DNA from: Buttiauxella sp035271705
GTDB taxonomy: Bacteria; Pseudomonadota; Gammaproteobacteria; Enterobacterales; Enterobacteriaceae
Direction: 5' to 3'
Length of the DNA: 64,000 bases
Assembly (NCBI RefSeq): GCF_035271705.1
Contig: NZ_DATERI010000123.1
Location: 1-64,000, forward strand
Position numbers and translations under genes: made by a program. Under the pieces are notes generated by a model, which was not told the DNA's origin, did not search any database, and saw nothing but the letters and a program-made list of their open reading frames with translations. Within the stretch, counting starts at the first letter, position 1. Each line of letters begins with the position of its first letter. Shown here in pieces: positions 33,069 to 41,765 of this stretch.

Positions 33069-33838
33069 ATACTGCTCGTTTAAATCAGGGGATCCCCCTA
33101 CTCCTTAACAATGTGACCAAACGCTACGGCAACAAAACGATTTTGGATGAGCTGGAATTACACATCCCCGCAGGACAATTTGTCGCGGTGGTTGGGCGCA
33201 GCGGCGGTGGCAAAAGTACGTTGTTGCGTCTACTTGCGGGGCTGGAGAATCCCAATGGGGGATCACTGATTGCCGGTAATGCGCCGCTACGTGAAAGCCA
33301 GGACGAGACCCGCTTAATGTTTCAGGATGCGCGTCTGCTGCCGTGGAAATCCGTGATTAATAATGTTGGATTGGGGCTAAAAGGAAACTGGAAAGACGCG
33401 GCAACCCAGGCACTTGAGTCCGTTGGGCTTGCCAATCGCGCAACTGAATGGCCAGCAGCCCTTTCTGGTGGGCAAAAGCAGCGTGTGGCGCTAGCTCGCG
33501 CACTGATTCATCGCCCACGTCTGTTGTTACTCGATGAGCCATTAGGTGCGTTGGATGCCCTGACGCGTATTGAAATGCAGGAATTAATTGTTTCGCTGTG
33601 GCAGGAGCATGGTTTTACCGTGTTGCTGGTGACACACGATGTCAGCGAAGCCGTCGCCATGGCAGACAGGGTTTTGTTGATTGAAGAAGGGAAGATTGGG
33701 CTCGATTTGACGATTGATTTACCGCGTCCACGTAAGCTCGGCTCTGTGCGCCTGGCTGAACTGGAAGCGCAGGTGTTAGAGCGTGTTATGAAGCGGCAGG
33801 TGGTGGAAGAACCGGAACGCGTGGTGCGCACCGGTTGA
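33065..33838 (+). CDS. ssuB: Alkanesulfonate ABC transporter ATPase SsuB
   Basis: This 257-residue ABC ATPase has Walker A GRSGGGKST near residue 46, signature LSGGQKQRVALARAL and Walker B LLLLDEPLGALD. It powers SsuC and ends the ssuEADCB operon. It starts in the ATGA overlap with ssuC. A BIME-like repeat lies just downstream, between it and the convergent pepN. Confidence 0.97.
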   Translation: MNTARLNQGIPLLLNNVTKRYGNKTILDELELHIPAGQFVAVVGRSGGGKSTLLRLLAGLENPNGGSLIAGNAPLRESQDETRLMFQDARLLPWKSVINNVGLGLKGNWKDAATQALESVGLANRATEWPAALSGGQKQRVALARALIHRPRLLLLDEPLGALDALTRIEMQELIVSLWQEHGFTVLLVTHDVSEAVAMADRVLLIEEGKIGLDLTIDLPRPRKLGSVRLAELEAQVLERVMKRQVVEEPERVVRTG

Positions 33839-33845
33839 ATTTCAT

Positions 33846-33915
33846 GGTGGATGACGCTCATCGCTTATCCACCCTACGATTTTGTAGGGCGGGTAAACGA
33901 AGTGTCACCCGCCGC
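33846..33915. repeat. REP pair (BIME-like) between ssuB and pepN
   Basis: Two opposed palindromic units, GGTGGATGACG...TTATCCACC (33846-33873) and GCGGGTAAACG...CACCCGC (33889-33912), flank a GTAGGG-type linker. This is the usual layout of paired REP elements at the 3' ends of convergent genes. Confidence 0.75.
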
Positions 33916-33923
33916 TTTACTGA

Positions 33924-36536
33924 TTAAGCCAACGCTTTAGAAATCTTCTCGAACAAATCACCGGACAGGTTTTCCAACCCTTTCAGTTGTTCCAGTGCCG
34001 CACGCATCATTTCCTGACGTTTCGCATCATAACGTTTCAGTCGAATTAACGGCTCAATCAAACGCGATGCCACCTGCGGATTACGGTGGTTCAACTCGCT
34101 GAGCATTTCCACCATAAATTGATAACCGCTGCCATCGAGTGCATGGAAGGCTGACGGGTTAGCCGCCGCAAATGCGCCAATGAGCGAACGCACGCGGTTG
34201 GGGTTACCGAGGCTAAATGAACGGTGGTTCAGCAACTCACGCACGTTGCTCAGCGTGTCTGCCGCAGGGCTTGTTGCCTGCAAGACAAACCACTTGTCCA
34301 TCACCAGACCATCCTGATGCCACTTCTCATCAAACGCCGCCAGCAGTTCTGTACGGCATGGCAATTGCGCAACTACGCTTGCAGACAAGGCAGCGATAGA
34401 ATCCGTCATGTTATCGGCACTTTGATACTGATGACGCACCAGCTGTTCAGCAAGCTGTTGTTCGCCAAAGGCCAGATAACGCAGACAAGTGTTACGCAGT
34501 GTCCGTTTACCAATATCCGCATGTTCTACGCGATAAGCATCGAGTTTGTTGGCGTTGTAAACCGCCAGGAACTCATCCGCCAGTTCGTTTGCCAGGGTGC
34601 GCGTTAAGGCTTCATGCACTGCGGCAATCGCCTGCGGATCGATTTTCTGGAACAGTTCAGCAATTTCGTTTTGCGAAGGAAGCGTCAGAATTTCTGCTGC
34701 CAGTGCCGGGTCAATGTTCTCATCCAGCAAAATGGCGCGGAACGCATCGGCCACATGCAGCGGCAGAGACAATGGCTGCCCTTGCTGGCTGCGGTTGACG
34801 TTCAGCTTAATGTAGGTCGCCAGCAGACTTTGCGCGGCATCCCAACGGGAGAAATCGTTGCGAGCATGGCGCATCAGGAACGTAAGTTGCTGGTCACTCC
34901 ATTTGTATTCCAGTTTTACAGGTGCCGAGAATTCACGCAGCAACGATGGAACCGGTTGGAAGTAGACATTATCAAAGACAAATGTCTGCTCTTCCTGAGT
35001 CACATTCAACACAGGGTGAATGGGGTGACCATTTCTCTGCAACGGAATAACTTTGCCTTCGTTGTCATACAGTTCGATGTCGAACGGAATATGTAACGGA
35101 TGCTTTTCCTGTTGCTCAGCCGTTGGCGGTGTCGCCTGGCTGACGGTCAGCGTGTAGAGCTCTTTTTCTGGATCGTAGTCGTCATGAACGGTGACGACTG
35201 GCGTGCCTGCCTGGCTGTACCAACGGCGGAAATGTGACAGGTCAACATTTGACGCATCTTCCATCGCTTGCACGAAATCATCACAGGTAGCCGCACTGCC
35301 GTCATGACGTTCGAAGTACAGTTGCATGCCTTTCTGGAAGTTTTCTTCGCCCAGTAAAGTGTGCAGCATACGGATAACTTCAGAACCTTTTTCATACACG
35401 GTCAACGTGTAGAAGTTGTTCATTTCAATCACTTTATCCGGGCGAATCGGGTGTGCCATCGGGCTTGCGTCTTCGGCAAACTGGGCGGCACGCATGGTGC
35501 GCACGTTTTGAATGCGGTTTACCGCGCGTGAACCGAGGTCAGAGCTAAATTCTTGATCACGGAAAACAGTCAGGCCTTCTTTCAGGCTCAACTGGAACCA
35601 GTCACGGCACGTCACACGGTTGCCGGTCCAGTTGTGGAAGTATTCGTGGCCGATAACACGTTCGATATCGAGGTAGTCTTTATCGGTCGCCGTTTGCGCA
35701 CGCGCCAGGACATATTTGGAGTTAAAGACGTTCAGCCCTTTGTTTTCCATGGCGCCCATGTTGAAGAAGTCGACGGCAACAATCATATAAATGTCGAGGT
35801 CATACTCGAGACCGAAACGGGTTTCATCCCATTTCATCGATGCTTTCAGCGACGTCATCGCCCAGCTCGCACGGTCCAGATTGCCACGGTCGACAAACAA
35901 TTCCAGTGCAACATCGCGGCCTGAACGGGTTTTAAAGGTATCGCGTAGGACGTCAAAATCCCCTGCCACCAACGCAAACAGGTAACACGGTTTTGGGAAC
36001 GGATCTTGCCATTGCACCCAATGACGACCATTTTCCAGTTCGCCCTCAGCAATGCGGTTGCCGTTGGATAACAGGAATGGATACTGTTTTTTATCGGCAA
36101 TGATTTTAGTGGTGAAGCGCGCCAGAACGTCTGGTCGGTCGAGATACCAGGTAATGTGGCGGAAACCTTCAGCTTCACACTGCGTGCAAAGCGCATCACC
36201 TGAAAGGTACAGACCTTCCAGCGCTGTATTAGTCGCAGGGCTGATTTCGTTAACAATGGTCAGCGTGAAGGCTTCAGGCAATGACTCGATGATCAATGCG
36301 CCCTCTTCCTGGCGATAATCTTCCCAGGTGGTACCATTTACAGCCACAGACACCAGCGTCAGGTCTTCGCCATCAAGACGCAGTGGTGCACCTGCCGTGC
36401 CCTGGCGGGTAATCTGGCTAATCGCTGTGACCAGGGTTTTTGCGGCATCAAGGTCAAAGGTCAAATCGATATCGGTAATCGTGTAATCCGGCGCACGGTA
36501 GTCGTGGCGATATTTGGCTTGTGGCTGTTGTGTCAT
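33924..36536 (-). CDS. pepN: Aminopeptidase N
   Basis: This 870-residue M1 zinc metallopeptidase is the major aminopeptidase of the cytosol. It has the same length as E. coli PepN. The substrate-binding GAMEN motif (NMGAMENKG) is followed by the zinc site HEYFH with the downstream glutamate in LKEGLTVFRDQEF. The N-terminal beta domain and the C-terminal helical domain are intact. It is monocistronic, with an ERIC repeat upstream of its promoter region. Confidence 0.97.
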   Translation of the reverse strand: MTQQPQAKYRHDYRAPDYTITDIDLTFDLDAAKTLVTAISQITRQGTAGAPLRLDGEDLTLVSVAVNGTTWEDYRQEEGALIIESLPEAFTLTIVNEISPATNTALEGLYLSGDALCTQCEAEGFRHITWYLDRPDVLARFTTKIIADKKQYPFLLSNGNRIAEGELENGRHWVQWQDPFPKPCYLFALVAGDFDVLRDTFKTRSGRDVALELFVDRGNLDRASWAMTSLKASMKWDETRFGLEYDLDIYMIVAVDFFNMGAMENKGLNVFNSKYVLARAQTATDKDYLDIERVIGHEYFHNWTGNRVTCRDWFQLSLKEGLTVFRDQEFSSDLGSRAVNRIQNVRTMRAAQFAEDASPMAHPIRPDKVIEMNNFYTLTVYEKGSEVIRMLHTLLGEENFQKGMQLYFERHDGSAATCDDFVQAMEDASNVDLSHFRRWYSQAGTPVVTVHDDYDPEKELYTLTVSQATPPTAEQQEKHPLHIPFDIELYDNEGKVIPLQRNGHPIHPVLNVTQEEQTFVFDNVYFQPVPSLLREFSAPVKLEYKWSDQQLTFLMRHARNDFSRWDAAQSLLATYIKLNVNRSQQGQPLSLPLHVADAFRAILLDENIDPALAAEILTLPSQNEIAELFQKIDPQAIAAVHEALTRTLANELADEFLAVYNANKLDAYRVEHADIGKRTLRNTCLRYLAFGEQQLAEQLVRHQYQSADNMTDSIAALSASVVAQLPCRTELLAAFDEKWHQDGLVMDKWFVLQATSPAADTLSNVRELLNHRSFSLGNPNRVRSLIGAFAAANPSAFHALDGSGYQFMVEMLSELNHRNPQVASRLIEPLIRLKRYDAKRQEMMRAALEQLKGLENLSGDLFEKISKALA

Positions 36537-36639
36537 AAAAAACCTTATACATCATCCGTAAGTTTGCGGAGTTTAGTCTATTCCTGTTGCCCGAATGTTG
36601 CCACGCAGAATCTTCAACTTTTGAGGCTAATATCGCCAG

Positions 36640-36766
36640 TATTCCCTAAATAATTCATGTCGAAGCAAGGCGGCAAGGGAGCAAATTCCCAGGAGCTTAC
36701 TAAAGTCAGTGACTGGGGTTTGTGAGTGCAGCCAACGCCGCTGCGGCTTGAAGTATGACGGGACGG
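36640..36766 (+). repeat. ERIC repeat 4, between pepN and pncB
   Basis: A 127-bp ERIC copy (core GGAGCTTACTAAAGTCAGTGACTGGGG) lies in the divergent intergenic region. Its distal ends begin TATTCCCTAAATAATTC and end near GACGGGA. It is 104 bp from the pepN start and 46 bp before the pncB promoter elements. Confidence 0.92.
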
Positions 36767-36811
36767 CACAAATTGCCATCGACCACAAAATGCCCGTGTG
36801 TTGTGATCCAG

Positions 36812-36840
36812 GTTTAATAAACAGATAATCAGGGTATACT
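36812..36840 (+). promoter_or_regulatory. pncB promoter with a NadR-like palindrome
   Basis: The -10 TATACT (36835-36840) and a -35-like GTTTAA (36812-36817) are 17 bp apart. The -35 is embedded in the short palindrome GTTTAATAAAC (36812-36822), whose half-sites resemble the TGTTTA/TAAACA halves of NadR operators, but with different spacing. Repression by NadR is known for E. coli pncB. Confidence 0.5.
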
Positions 36841-36905
36841 CCTGCGTCTTTTATCTGCTTAGCCCTTGATGGAAACGCTCCAGTGAGAGGATGCTGCAAC
36901 GCGCC

Positions 36906-38108
36906 ATGACACGACACGCTTCCCCGATTTTGCAAACGCTACTGGATACTGACGCCTATAAGCTTCATATGCAGCAAGCGGTATTCCACCGTTATCACGA
37001 CGTGAGCGTCGCGGCCGAGTTCCGTTGCCGCGGTGACGACCTGCTGGGCGTCTATGCTGATGCCATCCGTGAACAGGTAGATTTAATGCAACACCTCGTG
37101 CTGAATGACGAGGAGTTCTCCTTTTTGGAAACGCTGCCGTTCTTCAAAGCAGATTATCTCACGTGGCTGCGTACTTTCCGCTACGACCCCACTCAGGTGC
37201 ACATCAGCAATAACAACGGCCACTTAGATATTCGTCTAACCGGTTCGTGGCTGGAAGTGATTATGTGGGAAGTCCCATTGCTGGCCGTGATCAGCGAAGT
37301 GGTGCATCAACACCGCTCACCGAGCGTAACCCCACAAATGGCTTTAGCGAGTCTGGAAAGCAAATTGCTCCAGTTCAAAGAACTGACGACAGATATCGAT
37401 CTTTCTGCATTCCGCTTGATGGATTTTGGTACCCGTCGCCGTTTCTCGCGTGAAGTTCAGGAGGCTATCGTCAGCCGTCTGCAACAAGAATCGTGGTTCG
37501 TTGGCACCAGTAATTATGACCTGGCCCGTCGCCTGAAATTAACCCCGATGGGCACCCAAGCTCATGAATGGTTCCAGGCGCATCAACAAATCAGCCCAAC
37601 TCTTGCCAATAGCCAGCGTGCTGCACTTCAGGCGTGGCTTGATGAATACCCAGATAAGCTAGGTATCGCGCTGACCGATTGCATCACCATGGATGCCTTC
37701 TTACGTGACTTTGACCTCGCGTTTGCCCGCCGTTATCAAGGGCTGCGTCACGATTCTGGGGATCCGGTTGAATGGGGCGAAAAAGCTATCGCCCATTACG
37801 AAAAACTCGGCATCGACCCAAAAACTAAAGTGCTGGTGTTTTCTGATAACCTCGATTTGCCAAAAGCCATTGAGCTATATCGACATTTCTGCGCCCGGGT
37901 CAATTTGAGTTTTGGTATTGGCACCCGTTTGACTTGCGATATTCCACAGGTAAAACCGCTTAACATTGTGATTAAGCTGGTGGAGTGCAATGGCAAGCCG
38001 GTTGCCAAACTGTCTGACAGCCCGGGCAAAACAATTTGCCACGATAAGGCCTTTGTCCAGGCGCTGCGTAAAGCCTTCGATTTGCCCCTGGTTAAGAAAG
38101 CCAGTTAA
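36906..38108 (+). CDS. pncB: Nicotinate phosphoribosyltransferase
   Basis: This 400-residue enzyme makes nicotinate mononucleotide from nicotinate and PRPP in the NAD salvage pathway. LLDTDAYKLHMQQAVF is the N-terminal signature. GTQAHEWFQAH carries the histidine phosphorylated by ATP in the enteric enzyme, and GLRHDSGDPVEWGEKA is conserved. The start at 36906 matches E. coli length; an ATG 15 bp upstream sits directly against the purine-rich AGAGG and is less likely. Confidence 0.96.
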   Translation: MTRHASPILQTLLDTDAYKLHMQQAVFHRYHDVSVAAEFRCRGDDLLGVYADAIREQVDLMQHLVLNDEEFSFLETLPFFKADYLTWLRTFRYDPTQVHISNNNGHLDIRLTGSWLEVIMWEVPLLAVISEVVHQHRSPSVTPQMALASLESKLLQFKELTTDIDLSAFRLMDFGTRRRFSREVQEAIVSRLQQESWFVGTSNYDLARRLKLTPMGTQAHEWFQAHQQISPTLANSQRAALQAWLDEYPDKLGIALTDCITMDAFLRDFDLAFARRYQGLRHDSGDPVEWGEKAIAHYEKLGIDPKTKVLVFSDNLDLPKAIELYRHFCARVNLSFGIGTRLTCDIPQVKPLNIVIKLVECNGKPVAKLSDSPGKTICHDKAFVQALRKAFDLPLVKKAS

Positions 38109-38117
38109 TCCTGATAA

Positions 38118-38155
38118 AACCCATGAACAGTATTCATCTTGTTCATGGGTTCCCT
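38118..38155 (+). terminator. pncB terminator
   Basis: ACCCATGAACA pairs with TGTTCATGGGT around a 10-base loop, followed by TCCCTTCTTT. The stem is strong but the T-run is interrupted. Confidence 0.65.
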
Positions 38156-38178
38156 TCTTTATTGTATTTCTTCATCTC

Positions 38179-38305
38179 TATGCGCAAAAGATTTCGAGGT
38201 GCAGGAAGGCAGCAAACGAGCAAATCCCCAGGAGCTTACATGAGTAAGTGACAGGGGTGAGCGAGAGCAGCTAACACACCTGCAACTTGAAAGATTAAGG
38301 GGATA
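38179..38305 (+). repeat. ERIC repeat 5, between pncB and asnS
   Basis: A 127-bp ERIC copy with the best core of the five (CCCCAGGAGCTTACATGAGT and AAGTGACAGGGGTGAGCG) but degenerate outer ends. It lies between the pncB terminator and the asnS promoter region. Confidence 0.92.
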
Positions 38306-38409
38306 TTGATTTTTCTGCTTGTCTGTAGGCTCGCGACAGGTAACATAGATAACCCCCGATTGTGGGTATTTATTTTTTTTGTCACTGACCAATTAATAGA
38401 GAGAAATAT

Positions 38410-39810
38410 ATGAGCGTTGTGCCTGTAGCCGACGTACTCCAGGGCCGCGTAGCCGTTGACCAAGAAGTCACCGTGCGCGGGTGGGTGCGTACTCGAAGAG
38501 ATTCAAAAGCTGGTATCTCCTTCCTCGCCGTCTATGACGGTTCCTGCTTCTCTCCTGTACAGGCCGTCATTAATAATTCTCTGCCTAATTACAATGATGA
38601 CGTACTGCGCCTGACAACCGGCTGTTCCGTTGTCGTAACGGGTAAAGTTGTAGAGTCTCTTGGTCAGGGCCAGAGCTTTGAAATCCAGGCAACTGAAGTT
38701 GAAGTGACCGGCTGGGTTGATGATCCTGACACTTACCCGATGGCGGCAAAACGCCACAGCATCGAGTATCTGCGTGAAGTGGCTCACCTGCGCCCGCGCA
38801 CTAACATGATTGGCGCTGTGGCTCGCGTGCGTCATACCCTGGCTCAAGCGCTGCACCGGTTCTTCCATGAAAATGGTTATTTCTGGGTCTCCACGCCGCT
38901 GATTACTGCGTCAGACACCGAAGGCGCAGGCGAGATGTTCCGCGTTTCTACGCTTGATCTCGAAAACCTGCCGCGTACTGATGCGGGTAAAATTGATTTC
39001 GATAAAGACTTCTTTGGTAAAGAAGCGTTCCTGACCGTATCCGGCCAGTTGAACGGCGAAACCTATGCGTGTGCGCTGTCCAAGGTTTATACCTTTGGCC
39101 CAACCTTCCGTGCTGAAAACTCCAACACCAGCCGTCACCTGGCTGAGTTTTGGATGCTGGAGCCAGAAGTCGCTTTCGCCAATCTTGACGATGTTGCAGG
39201 CCTGGCTGAAGCCATGCTGAAGTATGTCTTCAAAGCCGTGCTTGACGAGCGTATGGATGACATGGAGTTCTTCGCTGAGCGCGTTGACAAAGATGCAGTG
39301 GAACGTTTACAGCGCTTCATCGAAGCTGACTTTGCGCAGGTTGATTACACCGACGCTGTTACCATTCTCGAGAATTGTGGTCAGAAGTTCGAGAACCCTG
39401 TTTACTGGGGTGTTGACCTGTCTTCTGAGCATGAACGTTATCTTGCCGAGCAACACTTCAAGGCACCGGTAGTTGTGAAAAACTATCCGAAAGAGATTAA
39501 GGCCTTCTATATGCGCCTTAACGAAGACGGTAAAACTGTTGCCGCAATGGACGTGTTAGCGCCAGGTATTGGTGAAATCATCGGTGGTTCTCAGCGTGAA
39601 GAACGTCTGGATGTGCTGGATGCGCGCATGGCTGAGATGGGTCTGAACAAAGAAGACTACTGGTGGTATCGTGATCTGCGTCGTTATGGCACCGTTCCTC
39701 ACTCCGGGTTCGGTCTTGGTTTTGAGCGTCTGATTGCTTATGTAACAGGTGTTCAGAACGTTCGTGACGTGATTCCATTCCCACGTACACCACGTAACGC
39801 GAACTTCTAA
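38410..39810 (+). CDS. asnS: Asparaginyl-tRNA synthetase
   Basis: This 466-residue class IIb synthetase charges tRNA-Asn. An N-terminal OB-fold anticodon-binding domain (VTVRGWVRTRRDSKAGISF, about 20-100) precedes the class II catalytic core with motif 2 (FRAENSNTSRH) and motif 3 (GFGLGFERLIAYV). The length is identical to E. coli AsnS. A GAGAGAAATAT leader precedes the ATG. It is monocistronic with its own terminator. Confidence 0.98.
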   Translation: MSVVPVADVLQGRVAVDQEVTVRGWVRTRRDSKAGISFLAVYDGSCFSPVQAVINNSLPNYNDDVLRLTTGCSVVVTGKVVESLGQGQSFEIQATEVEVTGWVDDPDTYPMAAKRHSIEYLREVAHLRPRTNMIGAVARVRHTLAQALHRFFHENGYFWVSTPLITASDTEGAGEMFRVSTLDLENLPRTDAGKIDFDKDFFGKEAFLTVSGQLNGETYACALSKVYTFGPTFRAENSNTSRHLAEFWMLEPEVAFANLDDVAGLAEAMLKYVFKAVLDERMDDMEFFAERVDKDAVERLQRFIEADFAQVDYTDAVTILENCGQKFENPVYWGVDLSSEHERYLAEQHFKAPVVVKNYPKEIKAFYMRLNEDGKTVAAMDVLAPGIGEIIGGSQREERLDVLDARMAEMGLNKEDYWWYRDLRRYGTVPHSGFGLGFERLIAYVTGVQNVRDVIPFPRTPRNANF

Positions 39811-39826
39811 AACCACACATTTTTCT

Positions 39827-39851
39827 AAGGCCAGCATCGCTGGCCTTTTTT
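39827..39851 (+). terminator. asnS terminator
   Basis: AAGGCCAGC pairs with GCTGGCCTT around a 3-base loop, followed directly by a T-run. It lies 17 bp past the stop codon. Confidence 0.92.
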
Positions 39852-40213
39852 ACATCTGCCGCGCGAACGTCTTTTTTCTTCAACGAAAGTTAAACAAACG
39901 TCAATTTCAACCCCATTTCACAACTACGCCGTTACTAAGTGTGTCTGCGAAACAAGAAAACACACAATAACCCTACTTTCTGCTTGCACTCTCAACTCTC
40001 ATACCGACTTAGCACATTTGAATAAAATTCGCTCAGATATCCAGACATCCAAAAACCACTCAAAGAATGTACAAATGTAAGCAAAAAATTCACTCTATTT
40101 TTCATAATGCATATTAAAGATAAGTAATTCATATATATAGATTAGAGTTGGTGCTTTTTTAAGCGAAGCGGTGAATTAGTTTGAGATAGTTCACAAAGTT
40201 CCATCAAATACAC
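39852..40213. other. AT-rich far-upstream region of ompF
   Basis: No gene is supported here. The stretch is strongly AT-rich (for example AATTCATATATATAGATTAG around 40125-40145), as expected of the bent DNA carrying the distant OmpR (F4) and IHF sites upstream of E. coli ompF. I could not place those sites with confidence. Confidence 0.5.
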
Positions 40214-40302
40214 ATTTAGTTACACATACTTTCTTTTGGTTACCAACTCTCGATGTTTGTAGCACTTTCTGGCTAGCGAAACGGTTTCATGGATGGAAAG
40301 AT
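40214..40302 (+). promoter_or_regulatory. ompF promoter with OmpR boxes
   Basis: Three tandem OmpR-type boxes span about 40214-40270 (around TTTAGTTACACATAC, TTTCTTTTGGTTACC and GTTTGTAGCACTTTC). They are followed by -35 TAGCGA (40274-40279) and -10 AAAGAT (40297-40302) with 17 bp between. This reproduces the E. coli ompF promoter. The leader's end, GAGGGTAATAAATAATGATG, is the region paired by MicF sRNA in E. coli. Confidence 0.8.
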
Positions 40303-40407
40303 GCCTGACAGACACAGAAAGACACCAAACTCTCATCAATAGTTCCGTACAGAATTATTGACGGCAGTGGCAGGTGTCACAAAAAAACCTAATGAGGGTA
40401 ATAAATA

Positions 40408-41577
40408 ATGATGAAGCGCAATATTCTGGCAGTGGTAATCCCTGCTCTGCTGGTAGCCGGTGCAGCAAACGCTGCAGAAATCTATAACAAAAACGGCAAC
40501 AAACTGGACTTCTACGGCAAAGCTGTAGGCGAGCACGGATGGACTACAAGTGGTGACAACACCGGCAACGGTGATTCCACTTACGCTCGTATCGGTTTCA
40601 AAGGCGAAACTCAGATCAATGACCAACTGACCGGTTACGGCCAGTGGGAATACAACATGAACGCCTCCAACCCGGAAGGTGGTCAGGGTACAGCGACTCG
40701 TCTGGCATTCGCTGGTATGAAATTTGGTGATGCAGGCTCCCTGGATTACGGCCGTAACTATGGCGCAATCTACGACGTAGCGGCTTATACCGATATGCTG
40801 GTTTCTTGGGGCGGCGATACTTGGGTTGCTACCGACAACTTCATGAACGGTCGTTCTAATGGCCTTCTGACCTACCGTAACAGCAACTTCTTCGGTCTGG
40901 TTGATGGCCTGGCATTTGCTCTGCAATACCAGGGTAAAAACGAGCGTAGCAACGTAGTTGGTGCATTTGTGGATGATAACGGAGTCATCGACTTAGGTCG
41001 TGCTGGTAACGGCGCTAAAGCAAATGGCGACGGCTACAGCACCGCTGTAACTTATGACATCGGCGAAGGCTTCGGTATTGCTGCTGGTTACGAGTCTGCT
41101 AACCGTACTTTCGAACAACGTGCAGCTGCAACTAGCGCTGATTGGGCGAGTGCTGGTGGTGACCGCGCTGAAGCATGGTCAACTGCTGCTAAATACGATG
41201 CGAACAACATCTATGCTGCAATCATGTATGCAGAAACTCTGAACATGACTCGTGAAGCTGATAGCAACTTCGCTAACAAAACTCAGAACTTCGAAGCTGT
41301 AGCTCAGTACCAGTTCGACTTCGGTCTGCGTCCATCCATCGCTTACGTTCAGTCTAAAGGTAAGGAGCTGAAAGCTCGTGGCGGCGTTGATGGCTTCACC
41401 GGCGGTGATGCTGACCTGCAGAAATACGTAGAAGTGGGTACCTGGTACTACTTCAACAAAAACATGAACGTATACGCTGCGTATAAGTTCAACCTGCTGG
41501 ACGACAACAGCTACAGCGAAGCTGCTGGTCTGGCAACAGACGACCAGGCTACTGTTGGTATCGTTTACCAGTTCTAA
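40408..41577 (+). CDS. ompF: OmpF-class general porin
   Basis: This 389-residue trimeric outer-membrane porin has a 22-residue signal peptide (ending GAANA) and a mature start AEIYNKNGNKLDFYGK. It ends in the C-terminal phenylalanine (VGIVYQF) needed for Bam recognition. The promoter, leader and position after asnS identify it as ompF. It is 27 residues longer than E. coli OmpF, mainly in the loop around NVVGAFVDDNGVIDLGRAGNG. In constriction loop 3 the usual PEFGGD reads VSWGGD, replacing Pro116 and Glu117 (E. coli mature numbering) while keeping Asp113. Confidence 0.93.
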   Translation: MMKRNILAVVIPALLVAGAANAAEIYNKNGNKLDFYGKAVGEHGWTTSGDNTGNGDSTYARIGFKGETQINDQLTGYGQWEYNMNASNPEGGQGTATRLAFAGMKFGDAGSLDYGRNYGAIYDVAAYTDMLVSWGGDTWVATDNFMNGRSNGLLTYRNSNFFGLVDGLAFALQYQGKNERSNVVGAFVDDNGVIDLGRAGNGAKANGDGYSTAVTYDIGEGFGIAAGYESANRTFEQRAAATSADWASAGGDRAEAWSTAAKYDANNIYAAIMYAETLNMTREADSNFANKTQNFEAVAQYQFDFGLRPSIAYVQSKGKELKARGGVDGFTGGDADLQKYVEVGTWYYFNKNMNVYAAYKFNLLDDNSYSEAAGLATDDQATVGIVYQF

Positions 41578-41610
41578 TTATCCAGCAACTTTGTTGCCAG
41601 GATGGTTTAA

Positions 41611-41637
41611 AAACAGGGCTTCGGCCCTGTTTTTTTA
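41611..41637 (+). terminator. ompF terminator
   Basis: AAACAGGGC pairs with GCCCTGTTT around a TTCG tetraloop, followed by a long T-run. Confidence 0.95.
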
Positions 41638-41662
41638 TGTCTAAAAAGTCGAAAAAAATAAC

Positions 41663-41691
41663 TTGTGACCCGTGCGGTTTCTTTTTATTGC
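41663..41691 (+). promoter_or_regulatory. Possible aspC promoter
   Basis: TTGTGA (41663-41668) and TATTGC (41686-41691) are 17 bp apart, just after the ompF terminator and 75 bp before aspC. The consensus match is moderate. Confidence 0.4.
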
Positions 41692-41765
41692 AAACGGTTG
41701 GCATTTGCTAAAACAGCAGTTAACCTGAGTGCGTCACTCCCTCGATACCACAATGGAAACTCGTC

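Noticed and set aside
33846..33915. CRISPR-like repeats between ssuB and pepN
   Set aside because: Only two opposed palindromes occur with no regular spacers, which fits a REP pair.
38350..38385. Attenuator-like hairpin and T-tract in the asnS leader
   Set aside because: A run of eight T residues follows ACCC/GGGT, but the stem is only 4 bp with an 8-base loop, too weak to call.
40336..40926. 196-residue open frame antisense to ompF
   Set aside because: It mirrors the high-GC codon pattern of the porin gene, has no ribosome site and no family resemblance.
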